A DNA stretch of 64,000 nucleotides, taken from contig NZ_CP121666.1 in assembly GCF_029714325.1 (NCBI RefSeq), positions 372,001-436,000 of the forward strand. Reading direction: 5' to 3'. Under the pieces are notes generated by a model that saw only the letters and a list, made by a program, of their open reading frames with translations, did not search any database and was not told the DNA's origin. Positions 43,346 through 53,149 of this stretch are shown in pieces (the stretch's first letter is position 1; the number at the start of each line of letters is the position of its first letter). Origin of the DNA: Bradyrhizobium sp. CB1717 (GTDB taxonomy: Bacteria; Pseudomonadota; Alphaproteobacteria; Rhizobiales; Xanthobacteraceae). The position numbers were made by a program, and so were the translations under genes.

Positions 43346-43631
43346 AGCAGAAAACCAAACACCTTTACGCCCGAGGGCGCACAGCGCTGTCGGGCGTTGA
43401 CCTCCGGCCTCGAGGACCGGTCGGCGGGTCGAAAAGAAAGCCTTTCCGAGAAAGTGGCGGGGTTAAACGCCGCTCCCGCCCAAAAGTCAAGGAAAGTTAG
43501 GGCGCCGGCATACCTTTCGGAGGGCAAGGCTCTGAAAGTATGATCTTTTTTGCAGCGGGTTCCTTTTCCGCCGGCCCCGCCCATATAGGCGGTGATGTCC
43601 TACCGCCCCGACCAACCCTAGAAGCCCGCCC

Positions 43632-44696
43632 GTGCCGGTCACCCGCCGCCGCCTTTTCGGACTGCTTGCCGGAGCCGGTGCTCTGGTCGGCGTCCCCTCC
43701 CTCTGGATGTCCCGCATGAAGACCTATGACGGCCCCGCCTCCGACCATTTCAACGGCCTGCACTTCTTCGATCCGGACGGGGCGCCGCCGAAATCGCTTC
43801 GCGAGGTGCTGCGCTGGCAGTTCAGCGGCAAGCGCCAGCGGGCGGCCTGGCCCGTGTGGGTTCCGAGCCCGCATGCCGACACGCCGCCGGAGCGGGTCGA
43901 CGGCGACAAGGTGCGGCTCTCCTTCGTCGGTCACGCCAGCTGGCTGATCCAGGCCGGCGGCCTCAACATCCTGGTTGATCCCGTCTGGTCCTCGCGGGTC
44001 TCGCCGGTCGGCTGGGCCGGACCGAAACGGCACAACGATCCCGGCATCGCCTTCGAGAAGCTGCCGAAGGTCGACGTCGTGCTGGTTTCGCACGGCCATT
44101 ACGATCATCTGGACATGGCGACGCTGTCGCGCCTCGCCAAGAATTTTGGCCCGCGCGTGGTGACCCCGCTCGGCAATGACGTCACGATGCGCGGCGTCGA
44201 TCCCACGATCAGGGCGGAAGCGTTCGACTGGCACGACCGCGTCGAGCTCGGCGAAGGTGTCGCCGTTCATCTGGTGCCCACCCGGCACTGGACCGCGCGC
44301 GGCCTGTTCGATCGCAACAAGGCGCTGTGGGCGAGCTTCGTGTTGGAGACGCCGGCAGGGAAAATCTACGTGGTCTGCGATTCCGGCTATGGCGACGGCC
44401 GGCATTTCCGCCGCGTCGCCGAGAAGCACGGGAAGCTGCGCCTCGCCATCCTCCCCATCGGCGCCTACGAGCCGCGCTGGTTCATGCGCGACCAGCACAT
44501 GAACCCGGAGGATGCGGTGAAGGCGCTGGCCGATTGCGGCGCCGAGGCCGCGCTCGGGCATCACCACGGCACATTCCAGCTCACGGACGAGGCGATCGAC
44601 GCGCCGGCGAAAGCACTCGTCGAAGCGCTCGATGCGGCGAAGATTCCGCAGGAGCGGTTCGTGGCGATGAAGCCGGGGCAGGTGGTGGAGATTTAG
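43632..44696 (+). CDS. Tat-exported metallo-beta-lactamase-fold hydrolase (NAPE-PLD/UlaG-like)
   Basis: VTRRRLFGLLAGAGALVGVP at the N-terminus is a twin-arginine signal. The rest is a beta-lactamase-fold domain of the group with SFVGHASWLIQAGGLNILVD, the metal motif VSHGHYDHLD, later VPTRHWTARG, VCDSGYGDG and a C-terminal LGHHHGTFQL. This resembles NAPE-PLD-type phospholipid hydrolases and UlaG-like enzymes; substrate uncertain. 354 aa. GTG 43632 was chosen as start. Confidence 0.85.
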   Translation: MPVTRRRLFGLLAGAGALVGVPSLWMSRMKTYDGPASDHFNGLHFFDPDGAPPKSLREVLRWQFSGKRQRAAWPVWVPSPHADTPPERVDGDKVRLSFVGHASWLIQAGGLNILVDPVWSSRVSPVGWAGPKRHNDPGIAFEKLPKVDVVLVSHGHYDHLDMATLSRLAKNFGPRVVTPLGNDVTMRGVDPTIRAEAFDWHDRVELGEGVAVHLVPTRHWTARGLFDRNKALWASFVLETPAGKIYVVCDSGYGDGRHFRRVAEKHGKLRLAILPIGAYEPRWFMRDQHMNPEDAVKALADCGAEAALGHHHGTFQLTDEAIDAPAKALVEALDAAKIPQERFVAMKPGQVVEI

Positions 44697-44709
44697 CTCC
44701 ATCCTCCGC

Positions 44710-44755
44710 TGTCGTCCCGGCCTAGTGCGCAATTGCGCACTAGGCCGGGACGACA
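44710..44755. repeat. Perfect 46-bp palindrome without a loop, family F
   Basis: The 23 bases 44710-44732 are the exact reverse complement of 44733-44755, centred on AATT with the arms TGTCGTCCCGGCC and GGCCGGGACGACA at the ends. It sits between convergent genes. Confidence 0.95.
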
Positions 44756-44782
44756 CCGTTGTTGTGGCGAACAGCGTGCCTC

Positions 44783-45493
44783 TTACTGCCCCTGCTTGAT
44801 CGCCCAGCTCACATTCACCGTTACCGACAGCGTCTCCTCGCCCGGCGCGACCGCCGCAGGAGCCGCCATCGGTGCTGTCGCCATCCGCGACTTGAACAGC
44901 GGCACGGGCGCACCACCCTCCGACACACTGAGCGGAGCGCCCAGCGTGACGCCGGTGGCCTTGGCATAGATCTCGGCCTTGCGGCGCGCATCGGCCACCG
45001 CCTGCTCGCGTGCGTCATCGAGCAGCTTCGAGGCCTGCGTCACCTCGAACGAAATGTTGCCGATGTCGTTCGCGCCGGCGCTGACCAGCGTGTCGATGAT
45101 GGTTGGCACCTTGGTCACGTCGCGGATCTTCACGGTGACGCGGTTGGAGGCACGGAAGCCGACCACGGGCGAGGCGCCGGTGGATTTGTTCTGGCCGTAT
45201 TGCGGCTGCAGCGACAGGCGCGAGGTCTGGTAGTCCTTCTCGGCGATGCCGGCACCCTTCAGCGCCAGCAGCACCTTGCCCATCGCGGCATTGTTGGCAT
45301 CGGAGGCTTCCTTCGCCGTCTTGGCGTCATTGGCGACACCCGCATCGATCTGCGCGAGATCAGGCGCCACCGACACAGTGGCTTCGCCGCTCACTGAGAT
45401 CGCGGCGGGAAAATCGTCGGCGCGCGCGGGCGCGGCCAGCAGCGTGGTGGCAAGGACGGCGGCGAGTACTGCAGACTTTTTCATCACTCTCAC
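44783..45493 (-). CDS. SIMPL-domain (DUF541) periplasmic protein
   Basis: Signal peptide MRVMKKSAVLAAVLATTLLA with cleavage near APARA, then the SIMPL fold: ISVSGEATVSVAPDLAQIDA, SRLSLQPQYGQNK, GFRASNRVTVKIRDVTKVPT and DARRKAEIYAKATGVTLGAP. 236 aa. SIMPL proteins are linked to oxidative-stress resistance in some bacteria; the molecular role is not settled. Its start overlaps the end of the GyrI-like gene by 4 bp, so they are coupled. Confidence 0.9.
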   Translation of the reverse strand: MRVMKKSAVLAAVLATTLLAAPARADDFPAAISVSGEATVSVAPDLAQIDAGVANDAKTAKEASDANNAAMGKVLLALKGAGIAEKDYQTSRLSLQPQYGQNKSTGASPVVGFRASNRVTVKIRDVTKVPTIIDTLVSAGANDIGNISFEVTQASKLLDDAREQAVADARRKAEIYAKATGVTLGAPLSVSEGGAPVPLFKSRMATAPMAAPAAVAPGEETLSVTVNVSWAIKQGQ

Positions 45494-46269
45494 TTCAGCG
45501 GCACGAAAACATTGATCACGAGCTTGTCCTCAGCCGTCTTCAGGGGATCGGTGAGGTATTCCTCGATGAAGGTGTCCTTGGCTTCCAGTCTCTTGTCGTC
45601 GAGGTGATTGGTGATCGCCTCGTAGGTGTTGTCCATGTTGTCGTACGAGCCACGATGGACGAATTTCAGCGCCTTGCCCTCCGGCGATTTGCCGACGCTC
45701 ATGTCCTTGGGCAGGTTCTTGGGATCCTGCTCGACCGGGATCTCGGCGAGGAAGGTGAAGCCGGTGTCATCCGTCGAGGTGTAGACGATCATCGAGTTGC
45801 CGGCGTGCTTGATGCCCTGCTTGTCCAGCAGCGTGTTGAGCGCCTTGAAGGCGTCGATCAGCGTGTCGAAGGCGGAATCCCAATTGGCAGTGCCCTTGAC
45901 CATCACGACCTTCTTCGGCTCGAGCGTGGTCTCGAGGCCAAAGGGATCGGCGGTCTGCACCGGGGCCGGGGTGGCGGCCGCAGCCGGCGGAGCCGTCGGG
46001 CTGGGTGAGGCGCTGGCTGCGGGCGATGGCGAAGCTGCCGGCGCGGGTGACGCGCTGGCCGCCGGCGACGGCGTCGCGACAGGGGCGGGCGACGCGCTCG
46101 CGGCCGGAGAGGGCGAGGCCGACGGTGCAGGCGCCGGGCTTGTCGCTGAAGGGCTCGCCGAGGCAGCCGGCGCCGGGCTCGGGGACTGCGCCAGAGCGCC
46201 TGATAGCCCAAGCGACAAGGCCGCTGCCGGGATCAGCGCGGCCAGAGCGAGACGACGAAAACTGGTCAT
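45490..46269 (-). CDS. Secreted protein with Ala/Pro/Ser-rich linker and GyrI-like domain
   Basis: ATG 46269 starts MTSFRRLALAALIPAAALSL, a signal peptide. A low-complexity region of about 75 residues (PASASPSPA-type units) follows, then a compact domain of about 150 residues (ETTLEPKKVVMVKGTANWDS, GNSMIVYTSTDDTGFTFLAE, EYLTDPLKTAEDKLVINVFV) resembling the GyrI-like small-molecule-binding fold. Such a domain in the periplasm is unusual. It overlaps the SIMPL gene (ATGA), suggesting the two work together. Confidence 0.75.
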   Translation of the reverse strand: MTSFRRLALAALIPAAALSLGLSGALAQSPSPAPAASASPSATSPAPAPSASPSPAASASPAPVATPSPAASASPAPAASPSPAASASPSPTAPPAAAATPAPVQTADPFGLETTLEPKKVVMVKGTANWDSAFDTLIDAFKALNTLLDKQGIKHAGNSMIVYTSTDDTGFTFLAEIPVEQDPKNLPKDMSVGKSPEGKALKFVHRGSYDNMDNTYEAITNHLDDKRLEAKDTFIEEYLTDPLKTAEDKLVINVFVPLK

Positions 46270-46504
46270 TTTATTCTCCCCAAGGCCCCCGGTCCGCCAG
46301 GGCCTCAATTCATCAAGACCTTACCCACCAAGGCCTTAACCCGGCCGCGCGTCCCGGTTCGCGCGAACCGCGCCGTTCTAACACGCGAGCGCCGAATTCG
46401 TCCCATGACAGATGCGTCATGGCAGATGTCCTGCTCGCGGCGGCAAATCACTGGCCAAGCAGCCTGGGATCACCATATAAGGCGGGCGAAATTCGGGAAT
46501 TTTC

Positions 46505-47380
46505 ATGAGCGCGCTGGCCCACCACGCATTTGCCAAGATGAACGGCATCGGCAACGAGATCGTCGTTGTCGACATGCGCGACTCCGCGGCAAAGGTGACG
46601 CCGGACGACGCCCGCGCCGTGGCGTCCGCGCAGGGCGGCGTGCCCTACGACCAGCTCATGGTGCTGCAGAAGCCGCGGCTCGACGGCACCGAGGCCTTCA
46701 TCAGCATCTACAACAATGACGGCTCCGAAGCCGGCGCCTGCGGCAATGGCATGCGCTGCGTGGTCCGCCGCATCTTCGAGAAGACCGGACAGACCACGGC
46801 GACCTTCGAGACCGCCGCGGGCCTGCTCAATGCCTGGCAAGGCCCTGCACCCGATCTCTACACCGTCGACATGGGTGCGCCAAAGTTCGGCTGGCAGGAC
46901 ATTCCGCTGGCGGAAGAGTTTCGCGACACCCGCTACATCGAACTGCAGATCGGGCCGATCGACAATCCGATCCTGCATTCGCCGTCGGCGGTGAGCATGG
47001 GCAATCCGCACGCGGTGTTCTGGGTGGACGACGTCAACGCCTATGATCTCGGCCGCTTCGGTCCGCTGCTGGAAAATCATCCGATCTTCCCCGAGCGCGC
47101 CAACATCACGCTCGCCCATATCGTTGATCCCCAGCACATCACGATCCGCACCTGGGAGCGCGGCGCGGGCCTGACCCGGGCCTGCGGTTCGGCGGCCTGT
47201 GCGACGGCGGTTGCGGCCGCGCGGCTGAAGCGCGCCGAGCGCAAGGTCGAGATCACGCTGCCTGGCGGCAAGCTCGGCATCGAATGGCGCGAGCGCGACG
47301 ACCATGTGCTGATGACGGGCACGGCGACCTTCGAATATGAAGGCAATTTCGATCCGGCGCTGTTTGCGCCGGTCGGCTGA
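46505..47380 (+). CDS. dapF: Diaminopimelate epimerase
   Basis: Interconverts LL- and meso-diaminopimelate for peptidoglycan and lysine. The two catalytic cysteines are in [16 protein letters not shown] and [30 protein letters not shown] at the start and [14 protein letters not shown] are diagnostic. 291 aa. Its TGA overlaps the ATG of mtaB by one base, implying coupling. Confidence 0.97.
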   Translation: MSALAHHAFAKMNGIGNEIVVVDMRDSAAKVTPDDARAVASAQGGVPYDQLMVLQKPRLDGTEAFISIYNNDGSEAGACGNGMRCVVRRIFEKTGQTTATFETAAGLLNAWQGPAPDLYTVDMGAPKFGWQDIPLAEEFRDTRYIELQIGPIDNPILHSPSAVSMGNPHAVFWVDDVNAYDLGRFGPLLENHPIFPERANITLAHIVDPQHITIRTWERGAGLTRACGSAACATAVAAARLKRAERKVEITLPGGKLGIEWRERDDHVLMTGTATFEYEGNFDPALFAPVG

Positions 47381-48636
47381 TGGCCGTCGACATCGTCACC
47401 TTCGGCTGCCGCCTCAACGCCTTCGAGGCCGAGGTGATCCGCAGCAAAGCGGAAGGCGCCGGCCTTTCCGATACCATCGTCATCAACAGCTGCGCCGTCA
47501 CCAACGAGGCGGTGGCGCAGGCGCGTCAGTCGATCCGCAAGCTGAAGCGCGAGCGCCCCGAGGCGCGCATCGTCGTCACCGGCTGCGCGGCGCAGACGCA
47601 AAGCCAGATGTTCGCCGACATGGCCGAGGTCGATCGCGTCGTCGGCAATGACGACAAGATGCGCAGCGAAGTGTGGCACGAGACGCGCGATGCGTTCGAC
47701 ATCGGCGCCAGCGAAAAGATCGCCGTCAGCGATATCATGGCGGTCAGGGAGATGGCGCCGCATCTGATCGACGGCTATGCCAGCGGCCTGCCGCGCGTGT
47801 TCGTGCAGGTGCAGAACGGCTGCGATCACCGTTGCACCTTCTGCATCATCCCGTTCGGTCGTGGCAATTCGCGCTCGGTGCCGATGGGTGCAGTGGTCGA
47901 GCAGGTGCGCGCGCTCGTGGCGCGCGGCCATGCCGAGATCGTTCTGACCGGCGTCGATCTCACCAGCTACGGTGCGGACCTGCCCGGCGCACCAAAACTC
48001 GGCATGCTGACGAAGCAGATTTTGCGGCATGTGCCGGAGTTGAAGCGGCTGCGCATATCCTCGATCGATTCGATCGAGGCCGACAACGACCTGCTCGATG
48101 CCATCACTGAGGATGCGCGCCTGATGCCGCATCTGCACCTGTCGCTGCAGTCAGGCGACGACATGATCCTGAAGCGCATGAAGCGGCGGCACTTGCGGCA
48201 GGATGCGATCACCTTCTGCAATCAGGTGCGCCGCTTGCGTCCCGATGTCGCCTTCGGCGCCGACATCATCGCGGGCTTCCCGACCGAGACCGAAGAAATG
48301 TTCTCGCGCTCGCTCGATCTGGTCGAGGAATGCGGCCTGACCTTCCTGCACGTCTTCCCCTATTCCCCGCGCCCCGGCACGCCCGCCGCGCGCATGCCGC
48401 AGGTGGCGGGCGGCGTGATCAAGGAGCGCGCGAAGCGGCTGCGCGCAGCCGGAGACGCGGCGCTACGGCAGCGGCTGCAAGCCGAGATCGGCGCAACGCG
48501 CGAAGTGCTGATCGAGAGCGAGGGGCAGGGCCGCACCGAGCATTATCTGCCGGTGGCGATTGCGGGCGAGCGGGTCGGAAGCGTCGTGCCGCTGATGATT
48601 GCCGGCAGCGATGGTGAGCGGCTAGTCACACGATAG
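47380..48636 (+). CDS. mtaB: tRNA t6A37 methylthiotransferase MtaB
   Basis: Radical-SAM enzyme that converts t6A37 to ms2t6A37 in tRNA. It has the N-terminal UPF0004 domain (VTFGCRLNAFEAEVIRSKAE, NSCAVTNEAVAQARQSIRKL, TGCAAQTQ) with three cysteines, and the radical SAM motif CDHRCTFCIIPFGRGNSRS. 418 aa. It shares one base with dapF, an arrangement seen across Rhizobiales. Confidence 0.95.
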   Translation: MAVDIVTFGCRLNAFEAEVIRSKAEGAGLSDTIVINSCAVTNEAVAQARQSIRKLKRERPEARIVVTGCAAQTQSQMFADMAEVDRVVGNDDKMRSEVWHETRDAFDIGASEKIAVSDIMAVREMAPHLIDGYASGLPRVFVQVQNGCDHRCTFCIIPFGRGNSRSVPMGAVVEQVRALVARGHAEIVLTGVDLTSYGADLPGAPKLGMLTKQILRHVPELKRLRISSIDSIEADNDLLDAITEDARLMPHLHLSLQSGDDMILKRMKRRHLRQDAITFCNQVRRLRPDVAFGADIIAGFPTETEEMFSRSLDLVEECGLTFLHVFPYSPRPGTPAARMPQVAGGVIKERAKRLRAAGDAALRQRLQAEIGATREVLIESEGQGRTEHYLPVAIAGERVGSVVPLMIAGSDGERLVTR

Positions 48637-48743
48637 GTGTCGTCGCCCGGCTTGACCGGGCGATCCAGTACGCCGCGGCTTTTCCGTATTCCACTAAAGT
48701 CTCTGGAATACTGGATCACCCGCTTTCGCGGGTGATGACACCG
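48637..48743. repeat. Dispersed palindrome, family G (GTGTCGTCGCCCGG)
   Basis: Outer arms GTGTCGTCGCCCGG and CGCGGGTGATGACAC, with inner CCAGTA/TACTGG and ATTCCA/TGGAAT arms, between convergent mtaB and the DUF2336 gene. Confidence 0.85.
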
Positions 48744-48766
48744 TTAGCTTGGTGCGCAGCGTAGCC

Positions 48767-49876
48767 CTACGACGCCCGCACCTGCCAGAACCGCAGCGTC
48801 CGCCCTGCGTTCTCCGGCGTCATGCGCGCGTAATGGCCCTGCGCTTTGGCAAGGTCGGCCGGCTTCATCGCGCCTGTTGCAAAACGGCTTTCGAGCACGG
48901 CGACTGTTGTTTCCCAGCTGAGCTGGGCCGCCTTGCACGGTACCAGCAGGCCGTCCTCGCGCAGGCTCTGCATCAGCGGACGGATCACCTCGACGGTCGA
49001 TCCCGATAATGCCGCCAGGGCAGCGGCGGTCTCTTCATAGCGCCGCTGTCTGGCAAAGCCGAGCAGCGTTGCCTCGTTGAGCTGGCCGGTGGCCTTGAGG
49101 CCCGCGATGGCGCGCTTGGCGCCTTCGAAATCGCGGACGCCCGACATCTCGCGCTCGACGCCGACGGTGACGGCGGCGATCGCGCTCTGGATCTCCTCGA
49201 ACAGATGCGGCGGCGCGCGCGACAACAGGCGCGTGCGCACCACATCCGTCGCCGAGCGCAGCAACTGCCGGCGCAGCTCCGACGGCAGGTCGATACGGAC
49301 GCCGACGCTGACGGCGAGCTCGGGATCGCTTTCGGCCTGGCCGACGATGACGGCGAATCCATTTCCGGAGACGCGCGCGCCGGGATTGGCGGCGAGCCGC
49401 CGGCTGACGCTGGGATAGCGCCGCGCCAGCAGCGCGTCGGTGACGATCTCCTTCAGCCACCAGCGGCCGGCGACCGCGAGCAGATGCGGCTCGCTTTTGC
49501 TGGAGGCGATCCTCACCAGCTCGCCATCGTCGAGACGCGCGGAATCCTGCAGCACGGGGCCGGCGATGCGGATCTCGTCATTGTTGGCGAGGCGACGGAT
49601 CACGGACGGCGGCGCCTGCGCGATCGGCGCCAGCTGCATGCTGATCTCGGCCAGCGCCACGCGCGCACCCATGTCGGCAATCGCGCGCAGCTCGATAGAG
49701 CCGATCAGGCGCTCGAGCACGTCGTCGAACAGCGCGATCTGCTTGTCGCTGAAACTGCCGGCGGAGGACAGGAACAGGTCGGTGACGCGCCGCGCCGTTT
49801 CCAGGCCCTTTTCTGGCGAGCCGATCCGAAGTGCGGATTCGACCTCGTCGATGATCGATAGCTCGGCCTTGGGCAT
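48767..49876 (-). CDS. DUF2336 family protein
   Basis: A 369-residue alpha-helical protein from ATG 49876 (MPKAELSIIDEVESALRIGS); an in-frame Met at 49924 is the alternative. It has HEAT-like helical repeats: SDKQIALFDDVLERLIGSIE, IRRLANNDEIRIAGPVLQDS and LARRYPSVSRRLAANPGARV. DUF2336 is common in alphaproteobacteria and has no assigned function. No signal peptide. Confidence 0.88.
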   Translation of the reverse strand: MPKAELSIIDEVESALRIGSPEKGLETARRVTDLFLSSAGSFSDKQIALFDDVLERLIGSIELRAIADMGARVALAEISMQLAPIAQAPPSVIRRLANNDEIRIAGPVLQDSARLDDGELVRIASSKSEPHLLAVAGRWWLKEIVTDALLARRYPSVSRRLAANPGARVSGNGFAVIVGQAESDPELAVSVGVRIDLPSELRRQLLRSATDVVRTRLLSRAPPHLFEEIQSAIAAVTVGVEREMSGVRDFEGAKRAIAGLKATGQLNEATLLGFARQRRYEETAAALAALSGSTVEVIRPLMQSLREDGLLVPCKAAQLSWETTVAVLESRFATGAMKPADLAKAQGHYARMTPENAGRTLRFWQVRAS

Positions 49877-49981
49877 GACGCGCGGCTCGTCCTGAGCGGA
49901 TTGACGGAAGCTTGTTCTAAGCAACCGTGATCATTAGAGGCGAGCACTGAACGTTTCGTAAACCATGCCTCCGGGCCGCCA

Positions 49982-50689
49982 CTACTCCCCGCTCCACCCG
50001 CAGGCGCGGAGCTTCTCGTGCATGTGGAGCGGGGCCGGTGCGACCACGCGAACCGGCTCCTTGTTCCGGGAGATCGGCACCACGATCTCGCGGGAGTGCA
50101 GGTGCAGCCGCGGCTCGCCGAAGCGCGGGCCGTTGCCGTAAATGTTATCGCCGAAGATCGGCCAGCCGCTCTCGGCCGAATGCACCCGCAATTGATGGGT
50201 TCGCCCGGTCACCGGTTCCATCGCGAGCCAGGTGAAACCGTCGCCCCGGCCCATCACCTTCCAGTTGGTGATGGCCTTCTGCCCGTCCGGATCCGGCTTC
50301 TGCCACCAGCCGCGCTCGGCATTGAGCCGGCCGAGCGGCATGTCGATGGTGCCTTCATCCTCGGCAGGGCCGCCCTCGACCACGGTCCAGTAGGTCTTGC
50401 CGATCTTGCCATGCTTGAACAGCAGGCCCAGCGATGCGGTCGCCTTGCGATGGCGGCCGAGCACGAGGCAACCGGAGGTGTCCTTGTCCAGCCGGTGGGC
50501 CAGCACCGGCGGCCGCGGCAGGCCGAAGCGGAGCGCGTCGAAGGAATCCTCCAGATTGGCGCCGCCCTTGGGGCCGCGATGCACCGGCAGGCCGGCCGGC
50601 TTGTCGATGATCAGCATCAGCCCGTCGCGATGGAGCACGCGGGCCAGGATTTCATCGGCCGTCAATTGGGGAACATCGAGCAATTGCAA
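49982..50689 (-). CDS. RluA-family RNA pseudouridine synthase
   Basis: Isomerises uridine to pseudouridine in rRNA or tRNA. The catalytic aspartate lies in AHRLDKDTSGCLVLGR. IIDKPAGLPVHRGPKGGANL and GRTHQLRVHSAESGWPIFGD are typical. It lacks an S4 domain, and at 235 residues it is the short form; the exact target site cannot be assigned. It is divergent from ftsY by 51 bp. Confidence 0.92.
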   Translation of the reverse strand: MQLLDVPQLTADEILARVLHRDGLMLIIDKPAGLPVHRGPKGGANLEDSFDALRFGLPRPPVLAHRLDKDTSGCLVLGRHRKATASLGLLFKHGKIGKTYWTVVEGGPAEDEGTIDMPLGRLNAERGWWQKPDPDGQKAITNWKVMGRGDGFTWLAMEPVTGRTHQLRVHSAESGWPIFGDNIYGNGPRFGEPRLHLHSREIVVPISRNKEPVRVVAPAPLHMHEKLRACGWSGE

Positions 50690-50740
50690 GACTTTCGGTC
50701 AAGGCTTTCGTTTGCGAGCCGGAACGGCTAACACGCCACC

Positions 50741-51688
50741 ATGAACGATACCACCTCCGAAACCCCCAAGCTGAGCTGGTGGCGCCGCCTGTCCAACGGG
50801 CTGAAGCGCACCTCGTCCTCGCTCGGGACCGCGGTCGCCGACCTCGTCACCAAGCGCAAGCTCGACCGCGCCATGCTCGACGACATCGAGGACGTGCTGT
50901 TGCGCGCCGACCTCGGGACCTCCGTCGCGGTGCGGATTGCGGATGCCGTCGGCGCTGGGCGCTACGACAAGGCGATCTCGGCGGACGAGGTCAAGGACGT
51001 CGTCGCGACCGAGGTCGAGAAGGTGCTGTCGCCGGTGGCAAAGCCGCTCGAGATCGACGCGGCCAGGAAGCCGTTCGTCATTCTCGTCGTCGGCGTCAAC
51101 GGCTCCGGCAAGACCACCACCATCGGAAAGCTCTCGCAAAAATTCGCATCCGAGGGCCGCAAGGTGATGCTCGCCGCCGGCGACACGTTTCGCGCCGCCG
51201 CGATCGAGCAGCTCAAGGTCTGGGGCGAGCGGACCAAGACGCCCGTCATCGCCGGCGCGCAAGGCTCGGATTCGGCGAGCCTTGCCTTCAACGCGCTCAC
51301 CGCGGCGAAGGAGCAGAACATCGACGTGCTGCTGATCGACACCGCCGGCCGCCTGCAGAACAAGGCCGAGCTGATGAACGAGCTCGAAAAGGTCGTGCGC
51401 GTGATCCGCAAGGTGGATGACACTGCGCCGCATGCCGTGCTGCTGGTGCTGGATGCTACTGTCGGCCAGAACGCGCTGTCGCAGGTCGAGGCGTTCCATC
51501 GCACCGCCGGGGTCACCGGCCTCGTGATGACCAAGCTCGACGGCACCGCCCGCGGCGGCATTTTGGTGGCGCTCGCGGAGAAGTTCAAACTGCCGGTGCA
51601 TTTCATCGGCGTCGGCGAAGGCGTCGACGATCTCGCGCCGTTCACCGCGCGCGATTTCGCCCGCGCCATCGCCGGAATCGAAAGCTAG
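50741..51688 (+). CDS. ftsY: Signal recognition particle receptor FtsY
   Basis: Membrane-associated GTPase that receives SRP-bound ribosomes. The P-loop is [10 protein letters not shown] at 118-127, followed by [40 protein letters not shown] and [11 protein letters not shown]. The acidic A domain is almost absent (315 aa), as in many alphaproteobacteria. ispZ starts 2 bp after its stop. Confidence 0.98.
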   Translation: MNDTTSETPKLSWWRRLSNGLKRTSSSLGTAVADLVTKRKLDRAMLDDIEDVLLRADLGTSVAVRIADAVGAGRYDKAISADEVKDVVATEVEKVLSPVAKPLEIDAARKPFVILVVGVNGSGKTTTIGKLSQKFASEGRKVMLAAGDTFRAAAIEQLKVWGERTKTPVIAGAQGSDSASLAFNALTAAKEQNIDVLLIDTAGRLQNKAELMNELEKVVRVIRKVDDTAPHAVLLVLDATVGQNALSQVEAFHRTAGVTGLVMTKLDGTARGGILVALAEKFKLPVHFIGVGEGVDDLAPFTARDFARAIAGIES

Positions 51689-51690
51689 AG

Positions 51691-52293
51691 ATGGACAAGA
51701 CCCAGCCGCATCCGCTGTTCAAGCTTGCGACCGAGCTCGGTCCGCTGCTCGTGTTCTTCTTCGTCAATGCGAAGTTCAACCTGTTCGCCGCGACCGGCGC
51801 CTTCATGGTCGCGATCGTCGTGGCGATGGCCGCCTCCTACGTGGTGACGCGCCACATCCCGATCATGGCGATCGTGACGGGCGTGATCGTGCTGGTGTTC
51901 GGCACGCTGACCCTGGTGCTGCACGACGAGACCTTCATCAAGGTCAAGCCGACCATCATCTACGGCCTGTTCGCCGCGATCCTCGGCGGCGGCCTGTTGT
52001 TCGGCCGCTCGTTCATCGCCGTGATGTTCGACCAGATGTTCAATTTGACGCCGCAGGGCTGGCGCATCCTCACGCTGCGCTGGGCGCTGTTCTTCGCCGG
52101 CATGGCGGTGCTGAACGAGATCGTCTGGCGCACCCAGAGCACGGATTTCTGGGTGAACTTCAAGGTGTTCGGCGTCACCCCGATCACGATGATCTTCGCG
52201 GTCGCCCAGATGCCGCTGACCAAGCGCTACGGGATCGAGCCCGCGTCGCTGGAGACCAGCGAGGCTGAGGCCGGGGACGTGAGGAAGGGGTAG
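51691..52293 (+). CDS. ispZ: Inner membrane septation protein A (YciB family)
   Basis: A 200-residue polytopic protein with about five hydrophobic segments. [57 protein letters not shown] and [20 protein letters not shown] are characteristic of the family involved in cell division and envelope maintenance. It is the second gene of the ftsY operon. Confidence 0.95.
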   Translation: MDKTQPHPLFKLATELGPLLVFFFVNAKFNLFAATGAFMVAIVVAMAASYVVTRHIPIMAIVTGVIVLVFGTLTLVLHDETFIKVKPTIIYGLFAAILGGGLLFGRSFIAVMFDQMFNLTPQGWRILTLRWALFFAGMAVLNEIVWRTQSTDFWVNFKVFGVTPITMIFAVAQMPLTKRYGIEPASLETSEAEAGDVRKG

Positions 52294-52301
52294 CTGTTGG
52301 A

Positions 52302-52381
52302 GTCATTCCGGGGCGATGCGACAGCATCGAACCCGGAATCTCGAGATTCCGGGTTCACGCTTCGCGTGCCCCGGAATGACG
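52302..52381. repeat. Dispersed palindrome, family E
   Basis: GTCATTCCGGGGCGATGCGA and CGTGCCCCGGAATGACG arms with an inner perfect CCCGGAATCTCGAGATTCCG palindrome, between convergent ispZ and ccmG. Confidence 0.9.
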
Positions 52382-52385
52382 GTGA

Positions 52386-52970
52386 CTATTTCAACGCCTT
52401 CTCCATCTGCGGCAGCAACACCGTCCGCAGATTGTCCGGCGTGATCGGCCCCACCAGCTTGTAGACGATGGTGCCTTCGCGCCCGACGACGAACGTCTCC
52501 GGCACGCCGTAGACGCCCCATTCGATCGAGGCGCGGCCGTTGGCGTCGACGCCGACGCGGCTGAACGGGTTGCCGTAGCGCCCCAGGAAGCGGCGCGCGT
52601 TGTCGGCTGCGTCCTTGTAGTTGATGCCGACGAGCTGGAAGCGCTTGTCCTTGGCGAGCTCGGTCAGCAGCGGTGCTTCGTCGTGACACGGCACGCACCA
52701 GGACGCCCAGACATTGACGAGGCTGACCTTGCCCTTGAAGGCGGCGGGATCGAGCCCCGGCACCTGTGCGCCATTGTCCTGTAATCCCTCCAGCTCCGGC
52801 AGCGCGGTCTGCGGTGCGGGCCGGCCGATCAGCGCGGAGGGAATCCGGGAGATATCGCCGCTGCCGAGCCGGAACCAGAACAGCAGCGCCAATCCAATGA
52901 AGGCGATCAGCGGCAGCACCATCAGGAAGGTGCGGCGCTGCGGCGCGCCGGAGGTCGATTGATCGCTCAT
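52386..52970 (-). CDS. ccmG: Thiol:disulfide interchange protein CcmG/DsbE
   Basis: Membrane-anchored periplasmic thioredoxin-fold protein that reduces apocytochrome c for haem attachment. One N-terminal membrane helix ([20 protein letters not shown]) precedes [20 protein letters not shown] with C92 and C95. [20 protein letters not shown] carries the conserved cis-Pro. 194 aa. Its ATG overlaps the ccmD stop by 4 bp. Confidence 0.95.
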   Translation of the reverse strand: MSDQSTSGAPQRRTFLMVLPLIAFIGLALLFWFRLGSGDISRIPSALIGRPAPQTALPELEGLQDNGAQVPGLDPAAFKGKVSLVNVWASWCVPCHDEAPLLTELAKDKRFQLVGINYKDAADNARRFLGRYGNPFSRVGVDANGRASIEWGVYGVPETFVVGREGTIVYKLVGPITPDNLRTVLLPQMEKALK

Positions 52971-53149
52971 GATGCGTCCATCGCGCTGCGGCCCGAGCGG
53001 CGGGTGACGCCGCTACGGTCGAGCTCGTGCAGGCGCCGGGTCTGGTTGCGATAGTCGAGCACGATCCAGCCGATCAGGATCACGATCACGAGGGCCGCAG
53101 CGGCATAGGACGTCACGATGAAGGAGGCGTAGGGACCGAGCGACATCAT
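52967..53149 (-). CDS. ccmD: Haem exporter protein D
   Basis: A 60-residue single-helix protein: [20 protein letters not shown] and [20 protein letters not shown], as expected for CcmD, which helps release holo-CcmE from the CcmABC complex. Two ATGs stand side by side at 53149 and 53146. Its start overlaps the ccmC stop (TGATG) and its stop overlaps ccmG. Confidence 0.9.
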   Translation of the reverse strand: MMSLGPYASFIVTSYAAAALVIVILIGWIVLDYRNQTRRLHELDRSGVTRRSGRSAMDAS

